Assembly (NCBI GenBank): GCA_020161855.1
Contig: JAIUNJ010000009.1
Coordinates: 1 to 47,643 of the forward strand
From: Pseudomonadota bacterium
GTDB lineage: Bacteria; Pseudomonadota; Alphaproteobacteria; Rhizobiales; Aestuariivirgaceae
Reading direction: 5' to 3'
DNA length: 47,643 nt
In this document: one piece after another, positions 36,587 to 45,960 of the stretch
Layout of the letters: each line of letters opens with the position of its first letter
How positions within the stretch are numbered: the stretch's first letter is position 1
Notes under the pieces: generated by a model
The model's input: the letters and a program-made list of their open reading frames with translations, nothing else
Databases searched by the model: none
Told to the model about the DNA's origin: nothing
Translations under genes and position numbers: made by a program

Positions 36587-37951
36587 TTAGGCAGCGCTGT
36601 CCAGGTCGTCTTCCACCATCTTCTTCAAGTCTTCGCGGCTGACGCTCTTCTCCGAGAGGGAGGCCTTGGCCACGATCAGGTCCACGACCTTCTGTTCAAA
36701 GATCGGGCCGCGCAGCTCGATCAGGGCCGACGGATTCTTGCGGTAGAAGTCGTAAACTTGGCGCTCCTGGCCTGGGAACTGGCGCACGCGGGCGATCAGG
36801 GCCTGCTGCAGTTCCTGCTCATTGACGTTGACGCCCTCCTTCTCGCCCATCATGCCGAGCACGAGGCCAAGACGCACGCGCCGCGCGGCAATGGCGCGAT
36901 ACTCGTCACGGGCCTTCTCTTCGGTCGTGTCTTCGTCGGCGAAGGTCTTGCCGGCCTTCTGCATCTCGTTGTTCAGCGCCGTCCAGATGCTGCTGAACTC
37001 CGTCTCGACGAGGCGTTCCGGCAGATCGAAGGTATACTGCTTGTCGAGGGCATCCAGCACGTCGCGCTTGAGCTTCATGGCGGTCATGCGCTCGAATTCA
37101 CGCGCCAGGCTCGACTTCACCATCTCGCGCAGCGCGCCGACATTTTCGAAGCCCATACGCTTGGCGAATTCGTCATCGACAGCAGCGCCGGTGCCGGTTT
37201 CGATCGCAGAAACCTTGGTGGTGAATTCGGCCGGCTTGCCAGCCAGCGTATCGACGGCGTAGTCGGCCGGGAAGCTTACCTTCACGACGAGTTCGTCGCC
37301 AACCTTGGCGCCGACCAGCTGTTCTTCAAAGCCCGGAATGAACTGGTTGGAGCCAAGTTCGAGCGGAATGTCCTCGCCGGTGCCGCCTTCAAAGGCCACA
37401 CCATCCACCTTGCCTTCGAAGCTGATCGTCACACGGTCGCCATTGGCAGCCTTGGCGCCGGCGGCCTTGGCTTCCCAGTTCTTCGAGGAAGACGAGAGAT
37501 TGGCAATGGCCTCGTCGATGTTCGCGTCGGTCACAGCCACAACGTGCTTGGCCAGTTCAAGGCCGGTCGTATCCTTGACCTCGAAATCGGGGATCACTTC
37601 GCCGGAGATCGAGAAGGAAAGATCCTTCTTGCCGTCCATGACGGCGTTCACTTCGTCTTCGGCCTCGGGCAGCTTCACTTCCGGCTGATAAGCCGGCTTC
37701 AGGTTGCGGTCGGCGAATACCGTGCGGGTTGAGTCTTCCAGCGACTTCTGCACCACTTCGGCCATAACGGACTTGCCATAAAGGCGCTTGAGATGGGCAA
37801 CCGGCACCTTGCCGGGGCGGAAGCCCTTGATCTGAGCCTTGCCGGCCATCTCGGCGAGGCGGGCTTCAGCCAGCCGGGCCAGTTCGTCGGAATTCACTAC
37901 AACCTGGAACTCGCGCTTCAGGCCGGTATTCAGGGTCTCAGTCACGTTCAT
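36587..37951 (-). CDS. tig: Trigger factor
   Basis: A ribosome-bound chaperone with peptidyl-prolyl isomerase activity, 454 residues. The ribosome-docking signature is GFRPGKVP near residues 44-51, the FKBP-type PPIase domain lies in the middle (DRVTISFEGKVDGVAFEGG region), and the C-terminal part is helical. The start MNVTETLNTG fits the family; the longer frame reads through the tRNA-Leu gene and is not coding. It is first in the tig-clpP-clpX-lon block. Confidence 0.97.
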   Translation of the reverse strand: MNVTETLNTGLKREFQVVVNSDELARLAEARLAEMAGKAQIKGFRPGKVPVAHLKRLYGKSVMAEVVQKSLEDSTRTVFADRNLKPAYQPEVKLPEAEDEVNAVMDGKKDLSFSISGEVIPDFEVKDTTGLELAKHVVAVTDANIDEAIANLSSSSKNWEAKAAGAKAANGDRVTISFEGKVDGVAFEGGTGEDIPLELGSNQFIPGFEEQLVGAKVGDELVVKVSFPADYAVDTLAGKPAEFTTKVSAIETGTGAAVDDEFAKRMGFENVGALREMVKSSLAREFERMTAMKLKRDVLDALDKQYTFDLPERLVETEFSSIWTALNNEMQKAGKTFADEDTTEEKARDEYRAIAARRVRLGLVLGMMGEKEGVNVNEQELQQALIARVRQFPGQERQVYDFYRKNPSALIELRGPIFEQKVVDLIVAKASLSEKSVSREDLKKMVEDDLDSAA

Positions 37952-38002
37952 CGTTTCGCTCTTTCGTTGGCCCCTGCGCGGACTCTGTCGACATGCGGGA
38001 AC

Positions 38003-38087
38003 TGGTGCGGGCGGAGGGACTTGAACCCCCACGGGTTTCCCCACAGGAACCTAAATCCTGCGTGTCTGCCAATTTCACCACGCCCGC
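38003..38087 (-). tRNA. tRNA-Leu (TAG)
   Basis: A class II cloverleaf on the minus strand. The acceptor stem GCGGGCG pairs with CGCCCGC, the D-arm has TGGTGAAATTGGCAGACACG, the anticodon stem CAGGA/TCCTG has loop TTTAGGT (anticodon TAG), the variable arm is long, and the T-arm has GTTCAAGTC. Discriminator A and encoded CCA (38003-38005). Located 50 bases upstream of tig on the same strand. Confidence 0.97.
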
Positions 38088-38202
38088 GCATGTAGGCGGC
38101 CAAAGGCCGAGGGGCGATTTGGTCGGCAGGCCTATAGCAGAGCAATTTCCGCAACTCCAGCCTGAAATACCGGCACGAGAGCCACGGCTTTTCCCAATAA
38201 AA

Positions 38203-39099
38203 TCAATTGCCCTGAGATGGCTTGGCCTGCCGCTGCGGCAGATTGGAAACAACCACGCCAGTGGCAATCAGCCCTGCTCCGGCCCAGACCAGCACCGGAT
38301 AGGATTCCCGCAGGAAAAACACGCCAGCCGCCAATCCCACAGCGGCCCCGACATAGCCGATCTGGCTCAGGTAGGTCGGCCCGCCCACCCACTGCAGCCG
38401 AAAGAAGGCAACGAACATCGCAGTCGACACGATGACCTGAAGCAGCACCAGCGCCGGAGCATTGGCCAGTTGGCCAAATGGTGCCAGCCCTGCGCTACCG
38501 ATCAGCAGCGCGCCGAGCGGCAGGACCGCCGCGACATTGGTCTGGGCGGCAAGGCGCAAGGGTGACACCCCTTCCGGCCAATAGGCCGTCCGGAACACAT
38601 TGCCGAGCCCAAGCGACAATGGCACGAGGAAAGCCAGAAGAGCCCACATGGTTTCGCTGTTCCATCCGGCGCTGGAGCGTGACCACGCGATCAGCACTGC
38701 ACCGCCAAAGCCAAGGGCTACGCCCGCAAGCAACCTGCCGCTCGGGGGCCGCACGCCGAAGGCCATTGAGAGCACGGCGGTCACAATAGGTGAGCACGCA
38801 TACATGAGTGCCATGAAGCCGCTGCCGATGTGCGAGATCGCGGCAAAGGTGATGCCGTTCGGAATGACATAGGCGAGCACAGCAGCGGCAAGGGCAAAGC
38901 CCCAGCCCCTGCCCCATCCTTCACGATCACGAAGACTCGCCAGGACAAGGATCACACCGGGCCCCAGCGAGATGATCAGCGCCCAGAGAAGCGGGTTCAA
39001 CCCGGCGTCATGGGCCAGCCGTCCGAGCGGAAAATAGAGCCCGAGCAGGCCGCCGGTGGCCAGCAGCAGGAACAGCGGATTGTCCTTGAGGCTTTTCAT
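38203..39099 (-). CDS. EamA/DMT family exporter
   Basis: An inner-membrane protein of 298 residues with ten predicted helices in two EamA repeats, ending in a cytoplasmic tail NLPQRQAKPSQGN. The family moves amino acids, nucleobases or other metabolites outward; the substrate is unknown. The start MKSLKDNPLF overlaps the stop of the NAD(P)HX repair gene (ATGA). The open frame further upstream lies inside that gene. Confidence 0.92.
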   Translation of the reverse strand: MKSLKDNPLFLLLATGGLLGLYFPLGRLAHDAGLNPLLWALIISLGPGVILVLASLRDREGWGRGWGFALAAAVLAYVIPNGITFAAISHIGSGFMALMYACSPIVTAVLSMAFGVRPPSGRLLAGVALGFGGAVLIAWSRSSAGWNSETMWALLAFLVPLSLGLGNVFRTAYWPEGVSPLRLAAQTNVAAVLPLGALLIGSAGLAPFGQLANAPALVLLQVIVSTAMFVAFFRLQWVGGPTYLSQIGYVGAAVGLAAGVFFLRESYPVLVWAGAGLIATGVVVSNLPQRQAKPSQGN

Positions 39100-40457
39100 G
39101 CGCCGAGCGCTGCCACAATATCTTCCGCGACAGGACTGCTGCGACCGCAACGGGCTGCGGCATCGGCGTGAAGCCAGGCCCCGCCACAGGCGGCGGCAAA
39201 CCCGTCCTGCCCCTGCGCCAGCAGGCCGGCAATCACGCCGGCCAGCACATCGCCAGATCCCGCTGTGGCAAGCCGGCCGCTGCCATTGCTGTTGATCACT
39301 GCGCGGCCATCCGGGTGGGCGACCACGGTGTCTGGCCCCTTGAAAAGCACAACGGCGCCGGAAAGCCGTGCCGCTTCACGCGCCGCCTCAACCTTGTCTT
39401 GAGAATCCAGATTTATCATCTTGAAAAGACGTTTGAATTCCCCCTCATGCGGAGTCATGACAACATCTGCGGAGCGTGCCCTGATCGCCGCAAAGAGGGT
39501 TTCCGGCTCGCTTTCAAAGCTGGTGAGCGCATCGGCATCGAGCACCATGGCTGCGTGGGTGGCGAAGCCTGCCATCACAAACCCGCGCGTTGCGCCGCCG
39601 TGGCCCGCCGCTGGGCCGATGCAGAAGGCACCGATCCTTGGGTCGGCGAGAATACCGGCAAGCGCTTCCGGTGTTTCAGCGGAGCGCAGCATGATCGACG
39701 ACAGATGGCTGGCATGGACATTCAGAGCGCGTTCGCTGCCCACGATTGTCACCAGCCCGGAGCCGCTGCGGGCTGCGGCCTGTGCAGACAAGCGGGTGGC
39801 ACCGGTGCTCAGCTGCGCGCCTGACCAGACCAGTGCGTGGCCCCGGCGATGTTTGTGGGTACCCGCTTCAAGGGTCCGCTGTGGCGGACAGGCATTCTCC
39901 CAAAGCCGCGGCGCGATGGCGGCCAGGCTCTCTGCGGGGATGCCGATATCGGCCACCACAATCTCGCCGCACAGCGCCCGGCCGGGGTAGAGCAGATGTG
40001 CAGGCTTCTTGCGAAAGAACGTGATCGTGACATCTGCCTTGATGCTGGCGCCGCGCGGCCGCCCGGTGAGGCCATCGAGGCCTGAGGGCACGTCGATTGC
40101 CACCACGGGCACGCCGGCGCCATTGACGGCCGCAGCAACCCCCGCGTCGAAGTCCCGATTGAGACCCGCGCCATAAAGCGCATCAACGATGAGTTCCGCT
40201 CCGCTCACGTCGAGCGAGATCGACACCGGCCATCCCCAAGCCTTGAGATGTGCCGCGACGACTGCACCATCCTTGCCGTTGTTGCCCGGCCCGCACATGA
40301 CCACGGTGCGGCGCGCGCCGTAGCGCCTGACGATTTCCTGGGCCGCCGCAAGCCCCGCCCGCGCAATCAGCGCTTCCTCGGAGATCCCCGCCGCGATGGC
40401 ATGGGCATCCGCCCTGTACATCTCGGCTGGTGTCAGAACCTCCATATCATCGAACAC
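39096..40457 (-). CDS. nnrD: Bifunctional NAD(P)HX epimerase/dehydratase
   Basis: Repairs hydrated NADH and NADPH. The N-terminal YjeF_N domain (about residues 1-200) epimerises the R to the S form; it has the loop MCGPGNNGKDGAVVAAHLKA with the conserved Asn-Asn-Gly-Lys-Asp. The C-terminal kinase-like domain is the ADP/ATP-dependent dehydratase, with TPHEGEFKRLF and the nucleotide-binding GSGRLATAGSGDVLAGVIAG. 453 residues. The start is GTG with GGAGGAG eight bases upstream. The fused form is usual in bacteria. Confidence 0.96.
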   Translation of the reverse strand: MFDDMEVLTPAEMYRADAHAIAAGISEEALIARAGLAAAQEIVRRYGARRTVVMCGPGNNGKDGAVVAAHLKAWGWPVSISLDVSGAELIVDALYGAGLNRDFDAGVAAAVNGAGVPVVAIDVPSGLDGLTGRPRGASIKADVTITFFRKKPAHLLYPGRALCGEIVVADIGIPAESLAAIAPRLWENACPPQRTLEAGTHKHRRGHALVWSGAQLSTGATRLSAQAAARSGSGLVTIVGSERALNVHASHLSSIMLRSAETPEALAGILADPRIGAFCIGPAAGHGGATRGFVMAGFATHAAMVLDADALTSFESEPETLFAAIRARSADVVMTPHEGEFKRLFKMINLDSQDKVEAAREAARLSGAVVLFKGPDTVVAHPDGRAVINSNGSGRLATAGSGDVLAGVIAGLLAQGQDGFAAACGGAWLHADAAARCGRSSPVAEDIVAALGA

Positions 40458-40509
40458 AGCGGCTACTCCTCCGGCAGGAAACCGGTGCGGGCTCTATTGA
40501 GGATTTCGC

Positions 40510-41766
40510 TCAATCGTGGTCGCCATGTTTGACGCTAGCGGTCTTTCCCAAAGGCTGGCCGATTGTCTTCAAAAGGTTGTGGAACCACTTCTGGCCCGTA
40601 TCGAAAGGCTTGCCACCCTTGATGCGCGGAAACTCGATGGCGCGGAGCTTGCCGCCCTTGCCCTCGTCATGGCCAATGACCCCACTCTCGCCCTTGAGGC
40701 CACTCTTCACTGCTTCCTTCACCATCAGCTTGATCAGCGCCAGGTCATCCTTGTTGGCCTTGGCCGAGCGCGCAAAATAGCCTGACTTCTGCACCAGCAC
40801 CTTCTCGGCCTTCACCATGTCGGCGAAGCGCTTGGCGAACCACTGGCCAGGATTGATCTTGTCGATCTTCACGTGTCCAAAGGCATCGCGCTCCGGCTCC
40901 TCGCCGCGCGCCCGCATCTCGGCCACGATGTCGTCAACGCCCGCACCTTCCGAGAGAAAAATCGTCACGCAGTCTTCCGCGTCCATCACAGTCTTGAGGC
41001 GCGCCGCCTCTGCCTCAAGATCGATGGCCACCTCCGGCACATAGACTGCGTCGATGTCCTTGTAGCCCATGGGCAGGCCGAACTCCGACAGGAACCTGAG
41101 CTTCTTGAGCCGCTTGCGATAGGTCTCTGCCGTCGCCGCCGTCAGCCATCCGCAATTGCGCCCCATCACCTCATGGATCAGCAGCATGCGCGGGCTGGTG
41201 CTCTGCTCGTTGACAGCGTTCTCCCAGAAGATCGCGCCCTGCTCTGCCGCCGTGACGGCGCCGAGCGTCTGCCTGATCGGAACCACATCGTTGTCGATCG
41301 TCTTTGGCAGGCCGACAACAGTCAGATCGTAGTTGTTCTTTGCCAGATAGGCGGCGAGATCGGCCGCCGTCGTGTTGGTATCGTCACCGCCGATGGTGTG
41401 CAGGATGGTGATGCCGTCCTTCACCAGTTGCTCCGCCGCAACCTGAAGCGGATCCTGCCCTTCCTTGATCAGTCCGCGCTTGATGCAATCCTTCACATTG
41501 GTGAGCTTCACGCGCGAATTGCCGAGCGGTGAGCCGCCATGCTCCAGCAGCGTTCCGGCATGCTTGCGCACCTTGGGCGTCACGGTGATGTATGAGCCCT
41601 TCAGCAAGCCCATGTAGCCGTTCTTGTAGCCGATGATTTCCGCCTTCGGTGCCTTCTTCGAGTATTCGAGAATGAGCCCGCCGACAGCCGCCGACAGGCA
41701 AGGCGCGAGGCCTCCCGCCGTGAGCATCGCCACTTTCATCTTCTTGCTTTTTCCGCTGGCCGGCAT
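40510..41766 (-). CDS. Pyrophosphate-dependent phosphofructokinase
   Basis: A 418-residue phosphofructokinase. It has the group markers of the PPi-using enzymes: GGDDTN at 126-131 (Asp after GGD, where ATP enzymes have Gly) and PKTIDND at 154-160 (Lys rather than Gly). The fructose-6-phosphate motif MGRNCGWLTA follows. It interconverts fructose-6-P and fructose-1,6-bisP reversibly with PPi/Pi. The start MPASGKSKK has GGGAGA upstream; the frame before it is in the promoter region. It is divergent from hss. Confidence 0.93.
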   Translation of the reverse strand: MPASGKSKKMKVAMLTAGGLAPCLSAAVGGLILEYSKKAPKAEIIGYKNGYMGLLKGSYITVTPKVRKHAGTLLEHGGSPLGNSRVKLTNVKDCIKRGLIKEGQDPLQVAAEQLVKDGITILHTIGGDDTNTTAADLAAYLAKNNYDLTVVGLPKTIDNDVVPIRQTLGAVTAAEQGAIFWENAVNEQSTSPRMLLIHEVMGRNCGWLTAATAETYRKRLKKLRFLSEFGLPMGYKDIDAVYVPEVAIDLEAEAARLKTVMDAEDCVTIFLSEGAGVDDIVAEMRARGEEPERDAFGHVKIDKINPGQWFAKRFADMVKAEKVLVQKSGYFARSAKANKDDLALIKLMVKEAVKSGLKGESGVIGHDEGKGGKLRAIEFPRIKGGKPFDTGQKWFHNLLKTIGQPLGKTASVKHGDHD

Positions 41767-41924
41767 CGCTGTTCTCCCGCTTTCGTGCGTGCGAATTGGA
41801 GCCTGCGCAGGCTTGAAGTCAAGCCATCCAGAAGTTACAGAATTTTCTTGCATCGCAGCACAGATGCCTTATGCGCGCGCGCTTTGCGGGAGAAAACCAA
41901 CCCGCCCCCGGGAGACTAAAGAAC

Positions 41925-43355
41925 ATGAGCAACTGGAAACGGCTTGCCACCTGGAAAGGCCCTATCGTGATGTTGGGCTTTGGTTCCATCGGCCGCGGCG
42001 TGCTGCCGCTCATCCTGCGCCATATCGAGCTGGACAGATCGCGGATCACCATCATCGATCCATCCAACCTGTCGCGCCATATTGCCGACAAGGAAGGAAT
42101 CCGTTTCATCAACGAGGCGATCACACCGGATAACTACCGGAGTCTGATCACACCGTTGCTCAAGGCTGGCCCCGGCCAGGCCCTCATCGTCAATCTTACA
42201 GTCGACGTTTCGTCGCTCGACATCATGAAACTGGCCCGGGAAGCGAATGCGCTTTGCATTGACACGGTGATCGAGCCCTGGCCCGGCCTTTACTACAACA
42301 AGAAGCTCAGCTCCGCTGCGCGCTCCAACTACATGATGCGTGAAGGCCTGCTCGCCCTGAAGCGCAAGCTCGGCAAGGGCAGCACCGCCGTCTCCTGCTG
42401 CGGAGCAAACCCGGGCATGGTCTCATGGTTCGTGAAGCAGGCCCTGCTCAATCTCGCCCGTGACATGAAGATCAAGGCCGATGTGCCGCAGAGCCGCGAA
42501 GCCTGGGGCAAGCTCATGAAGCGGGTCGGCGTCAAAGGCATTCACATTGCCGAGCGCGACACGCAGCGCGCCAAGACGCCGAAGCCTCTGGGAACCTTCA
42601 TCAACACATGGTCAGTCGAAGGCTTCATCTCCGAAGGCCTTCAACCGGCGGAGCTTGGCTGGGGCACGCATGAGAAGAAGCTGCCGCCGGAAGGCCGCCG
42701 TCACAAGTCGGGCTGCGGTGCTGCGATCTATCTGGAACACCCCGGCGCAGACACCCGCGTGCGCACCTGGACACCGGGCCAGGGCCCGCATTTCGGCTAT
42801 CTGGTGACCCACAACGAGGCCATCTCGATTCCCGACTACTATACGCTGCGCAAGGGCAAGAAGGCGGTTTACCGCCCCACCTGCCACTATGCCTATCACC
42901 CTTCGAACGACGCCGTGCTCTCCTGGCATGAACTGCTGGGCGCCGGTGGCAAGCGCCAGGAGACATTCCACATCCTCGAAGAGGATGAGATCGTCGACGG
43001 CATGGATGAGCTCGGCGTGCTCATGTACGGCCACAAGAAGAATGCCTATTGGTATGGCTCGCGGCTTTCGATTGACGAGGCACGCAAGCTCGCGCCTTAC
43101 CAGAATGCCACCGGTATGCAGGTCACATCATCGGTTCTGGCGGGCATCATCTGGGCCATGGAGAATCCGGAGGAAGGCATCGTCGAAACTGATGAAATGG
43201 ATCACGCCCGCTGCCTCGAAGTGCAACTGCCCTATCTTGGTGCGGTCGAAGGCGTTTACACCGACTGGAACCCGCTGACGCAGCGCGTGGGCCTCTTTGC
43301 CGAGACGCTCGACAAGCGTGATCCCTGGCAGTTCTCGAACATCATCTATCGCTGA
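41925..43355 (+). CDS. hss: Homospermidine synthase
   Basis: An NAD-dependent enzyme that makes sym-homospermidine from putrescine (and spermidine), the main polyamine in many alphaproteobacteria. The 476 residues match the known length. The Rossmann loop GFGSIGRGVLP is at 18-28, followed by IIDPSN (cofactor ribose) and the central CCGANPGMVSWFVKQ. The start MSNWKRLA has GGGAGA nine bases upstream. Monocistronic, with its own terminator. Confidence 0.96.
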   Translation: MSNWKRLATWKGPIVMLGFGSIGRGVLPLILRHIELDRSRITIIDPSNLSRHIADKEGIRFINEAITPDNYRSLITPLLKAGPGQALIVNLTVDVSSLDIMKLAREANALCIDTVIEPWPGLYYNKKLSSAARSNYMMREGLLALKRKLGKGSTAVSCCGANPGMVSWFVKQALLNLARDMKIKADVPQSREAWGKLMKRVGVKGIHIAERDTQRAKTPKPLGTFINTWSVEGFISEGLQPAELGWGTHEKKLPPEGRRHKSGCGAAIYLEHPGADTRVRTWTPGQGPHFGYLVTHNEAISIPDYYTLRKGKKAVYRPTCHYAYHPSNDAVLSWHELLGAGGKRQETFHILEEDEIVDGMDELGVLMYGHKKNAYWYGSRLSIDEARKLAPYQNATGMQVTSSVLAGIIWAMENPEEGIVETDEMDHARCLEVQLPYLGAVEGVYTDWNPLTQRVGLFAETLDKRDPWQFSNIIYR

Positions 43356-43364
43356 CGCTGCCGG

Positions 43365-43398
43365 CCCTCCCCGGCGCCACCGGGGAGGGTTTCACTTT
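43365..43398 (+). terminator. Terminator of hss
   Basis: A 10-bp stem CCCTCCCCGG/CCGGGGAGGG with loop CGCCA, followed by TTTCACTTT, 10 bases after the hss stop. Confidence 0.8.
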
Positions 43399-43466
43399 GC
43401 AGGGGCTTCCTTGTTTCAGGCCAGATTTTGGGGCAGCGTCACGCCACCCCAACAACGGTGATTCAC

Positions 43467-45254
43467 ATGAAGCCGACCCGTTTTCCGCGCGCCCTCGTCG
43501 CGGGAACATTTTTTGCAAGCCTGCTCGTTTCTGCCGCACTCGCGGAGCCCCGGCATGGCATCGCCATGCAGGGTGACCCGGGCCTGCCTGCCGATTTCAA
43601 GAACGTGCCCTACGTCAACCCCGACGCCCCGCAAGGCGGCACACTGCGGCGGGCCGAGACCGGCACCTTCGACAGCGTCAATCCATTTATCGTGAAGGGA
43701 ACATCGGCCCGTGATGTGCGCACTGTCGTCTTCGAAAGCCTGATGGCGCGCAACCTCGAGGAACCTTTCTCGCTCTATGGCTTGCTGGCCGAAAGCATCG
43801 ACGTCTCCGATGACCGTTCGACTGTCACGTTCAAGCTGCGGCCGGAGGCCAAATTCTCGGACGGGTCTCCGGTGACGGCGGCCGACGTCGTCTGGTCAAT
43901 GGAAACATTGCGAGACAAGGGCCGCCCCAATTTCAAGAACTCCTACATCAAGGTCTCCTCGGTTGAAACGCCCGACGAGCGCACGATTGTCTTCAGGCAG
44001 GAGGCCGGTGACCGCGAACTGCCGCTGATCATGGGCCTGATGCCCATCCTCTCGAAGAAATCCTGGGAGGGGCGCAATTTCGAGGATACGACGCTTGATC
44101 CCATCATTGGCTCCGGCCCCTATGTCATCGCCGAAGTCAAACCCAATGAGAGCATCGTCTACCGCAGGAATCGGGACTACTGGGGCAATGGTCTTCCGAT
44201 CGCCAAGGGCCTGTGGAACTTCGACACCCTGCGCTTCGACTATTACCGCGACAACAACACGGCCTTTGAGGCCTTCAAGAAGGGCGATGCTGACGTACGC
44301 CTGGAGAATGAGCCTGTGCGCTGGACCAGCGCCTATGACTTCCCCGCGGTAAAGGACGGCAGGGTCATCATGGAAAAGGTCGAGCAGCGCTCGCCTGCCC
44401 CGGCCTCGGGCTTTGCCTTCAATACGCGCCGCAAGATCTTCGAGGACGTGCGCGTGCGGGAAGCGTTGGTCATGGCCTTTGACTTTGAATGGGCCAACGC
44501 CAACCTCTTCGGCGGGGCCTACCAGCGCACATTCGGTTACTTCTCAGGCTCCGATCTCTCCTCCAAGGGCAAACCCGCCGATGCGGGAGAACTGGCCATC
44601 ATCGGTAATGGCGGCCTGCCGCCTCCCTACCTCGATGGCAGTTACACGTTGCCTGTAAGCGACGGTTCCGGGCGAGACCGCAAGCTGCTGCGTGCCGCCG
44701 TCGGCAAGCTCGCCGAGGCGGGCTGGTCGATCCGCGATGGCCTGATGAAGAATGAGGCCGGAGAGGCTCTGGCCTTTGCCCTGACGGTGACCAACAAGGA
44801 TCAGGAAAAGATCGCCCTGCACTATCAGCGCGCACTCGATGCCATCGGCATCAAGACCGAGGTCAGGCTTGTTGATGCCGCACAATTCTCGATGCTGCAG
44901 AAGAGCTATGACTACGACATGATCCCGGCCACATGGTTCAATTCGCTTTCGCCGGGCAATGAGCAGAAGCTCTACTTCGGTTCCTCCGGCCGCAGCACGC
45001 AAGGCACACGCAACTATCCAGGCATCAATGACCCCAGGGTCGATGCGGCGATCGAAGCAATGCTAAAGGCGACAACCCGGGAAGAGTTTGTGTCCGCGGT
45101 GCGGGCCGAAGACCGCCTGCTGGTGGCGGGCCACTATATCGTCCCGTTCTACGATGCGGGCGGACAATGGGTGGCGCGCTGGAACTATATCGGCCGGCCC
45201 GACAAGCAACCGCTGCCCGGCTTCGAGGCCACCACGCTTTGGCGCAATCCTTGA
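43467..45254 (+). CDS. ABC transporter substrate-binding protein, family 5
   Basis: A periplasmic peptide/oligopeptide-type binding protein of 595 residues. The signal peptide spans 1-26 (cleavage after AALA, before EPRHG). The mature start HGIAMQGDPGLPADF with NPDAPQGGTLRR resembles the YejA-like branch of SBP family 5. Segments DNNTAFEAFKKGDADVR and GFAFNTRRKIFEDVRVREAL fit that family. No permease or ATPase genes adjoin, so it is an orphan binding protein. The start has ACGGTGA upstream. Confidence 0.9.
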   Translation: MKPTRFPRALVAGTFFASLLVSAALAEPRHGIAMQGDPGLPADFKNVPYVNPDAPQGGTLRRAETGTFDSVNPFIVKGTSARDVRTVVFESLMARNLEEPFSLYGLLAESIDVSDDRSTVTFKLRPEAKFSDGSPVTAADVVWSMETLRDKGRPNFKNSYIKVSSVETPDERTIVFRQEAGDRELPLIMGLMPILSKKSWEGRNFEDTTLDPIIGSGPYVIAEVKPNESIVYRRNRDYWGNGLPIAKGLWNFDTLRFDYYRDNNTAFEAFKKGDADVRLENEPVRWTSAYDFPAVKDGRVIMEKVEQRSPAPASGFAFNTRRKIFEDVRVREALVMAFDFEWANANLFGGAYQRTFGYFSGSDLSSKGKPADAGELAIIGNGGLPPPYLDGSYTLPVSDGSGRDRKLLRAAVGKLAEAGWSIRDGLMKNEAGEALAFALTVTNKDQEKIALHYQRALDAIGIKTEVRLVDAAQFSMLQKSYDYDMIPATWFNSLSPGNEQKLYFGSSGRSTQGTRNYPGINDPRVDAAIEAMLKATTREEFVSAVRAEDRLLVAGHYIVPFYDAGGQWVARWNYIGRPDKQPLPGFEATTLWRNP

Positions 45255-45262
45255 GGAAGACC

Positions 45263-45907
45263 ATGAGTGATCCGATTCAGATCGATGTTGTTTCCGATGT
45301 GATCTGCCCCTGGTGTTTCCTGGGCAAGAGGCGCTTGGACAAGGCCATTGCACTGGTGCCGGAGGTTGCGGTGCAGGTTGTCTTCCGTCCCTTCTTTCTT
45401 GATCCCAGCATTCCCGCAGAAGGCATGGACCGCCACGCCTACATGGTCAGCAAGTTTGGCGAAGAGCGCCTGAAAACCATTCACGATCCGCTCATCGCCG
45501 CGGGCAAGGAAGATGGCGTGCCTTACGCTTTCGACAAGATCACGCGCACGCCCAACACGCTGAATGCCCATCGTCTTCTGCGCTGGGCCATGGTCGCGGA
45601 CAAGCAGCCCGAAGTGGCAGAAGCCCTTTTCATGGCCTACTGGAACCAGGGCAAGGATGTTGGCCATGCTGACGTGCTGGCAGGGATCGCTGCTGCTGCG
45701 GGCATGGATGGCGATCAGGTCCGGGCTGATCTTGCCACCAGCAAGGATGCCGAGGCGGTGCTCAATGAAGTTCGCACCGCCCAGCAGATGGGCGTCACCG
45801 GTGTGCCGACTTTCATCCTCGATCGGCGCTTTGGTGTGGTTGGCGCCCAACAGGCCGAGGGGCTGGTGCAGGCCATCCGCAAGGCGGCGACCCAGGCAAT
45901 TGCATAA
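45263..45907 (+). CDS. DsbA-family (FrnE-like) oxidoreductase
   Basis: A 214-residue cytoplasmic protein of the 2-hydroxychromene-2-carboxylate isomerase/FrnE branch of the DsbA superfamily. The active-site motif Cys15-Pro-Trp-Cys18 (ICPWCFLG) follows the first strand, and the cis-proline region is GVTGVPTFILDRRFGVVGAQ. There is no signal peptide. It starts 8 bases after the binding-protein gene with GAGGAAG as ribosome site, so both are co-transcribed. FrnE-type proteins act in redox or stress protection; the substrate is unknown. Confidence 0.92.
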   Translation: MSDPIQIDVVSDVICPWCFLGKRRLDKAIALVPEVAVQVVFRPFFLDPSIPAEGMDRHAYMVSKFGEERLKTIHDPLIAAGKEDGVPYAFDKITRTPNTLNAHRLLRWAMVADKQPEVAEALFMAYWNQGKDVGHADVLAGIAAAAGMDGDQVRADLATSKDAEAVLNEVRTAQQMGVTGVPTFILDRRFGVVGAQQAEGLVQAIRKAATQAIA

Positions 45908-45914
45908 AAGAAAA

Positions 45915-45935
45915 CCCGCCCGGAATCCGGGCGGG
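45915..45935. terminator. Intrinsic terminator between convergent genes
   Basis: A 9-bp stem CCCGCCCGG/CCGGGCGGG with loop AAT. On the minus strand it is followed by TTTTCTTTT, so it ends the cyclophilin operon; it may also serve the DsbA-like gene. Confidence 0.8.
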
Positions 45936-45960
45936 CCTTACGGTCTCGTTACTGGCGCTC

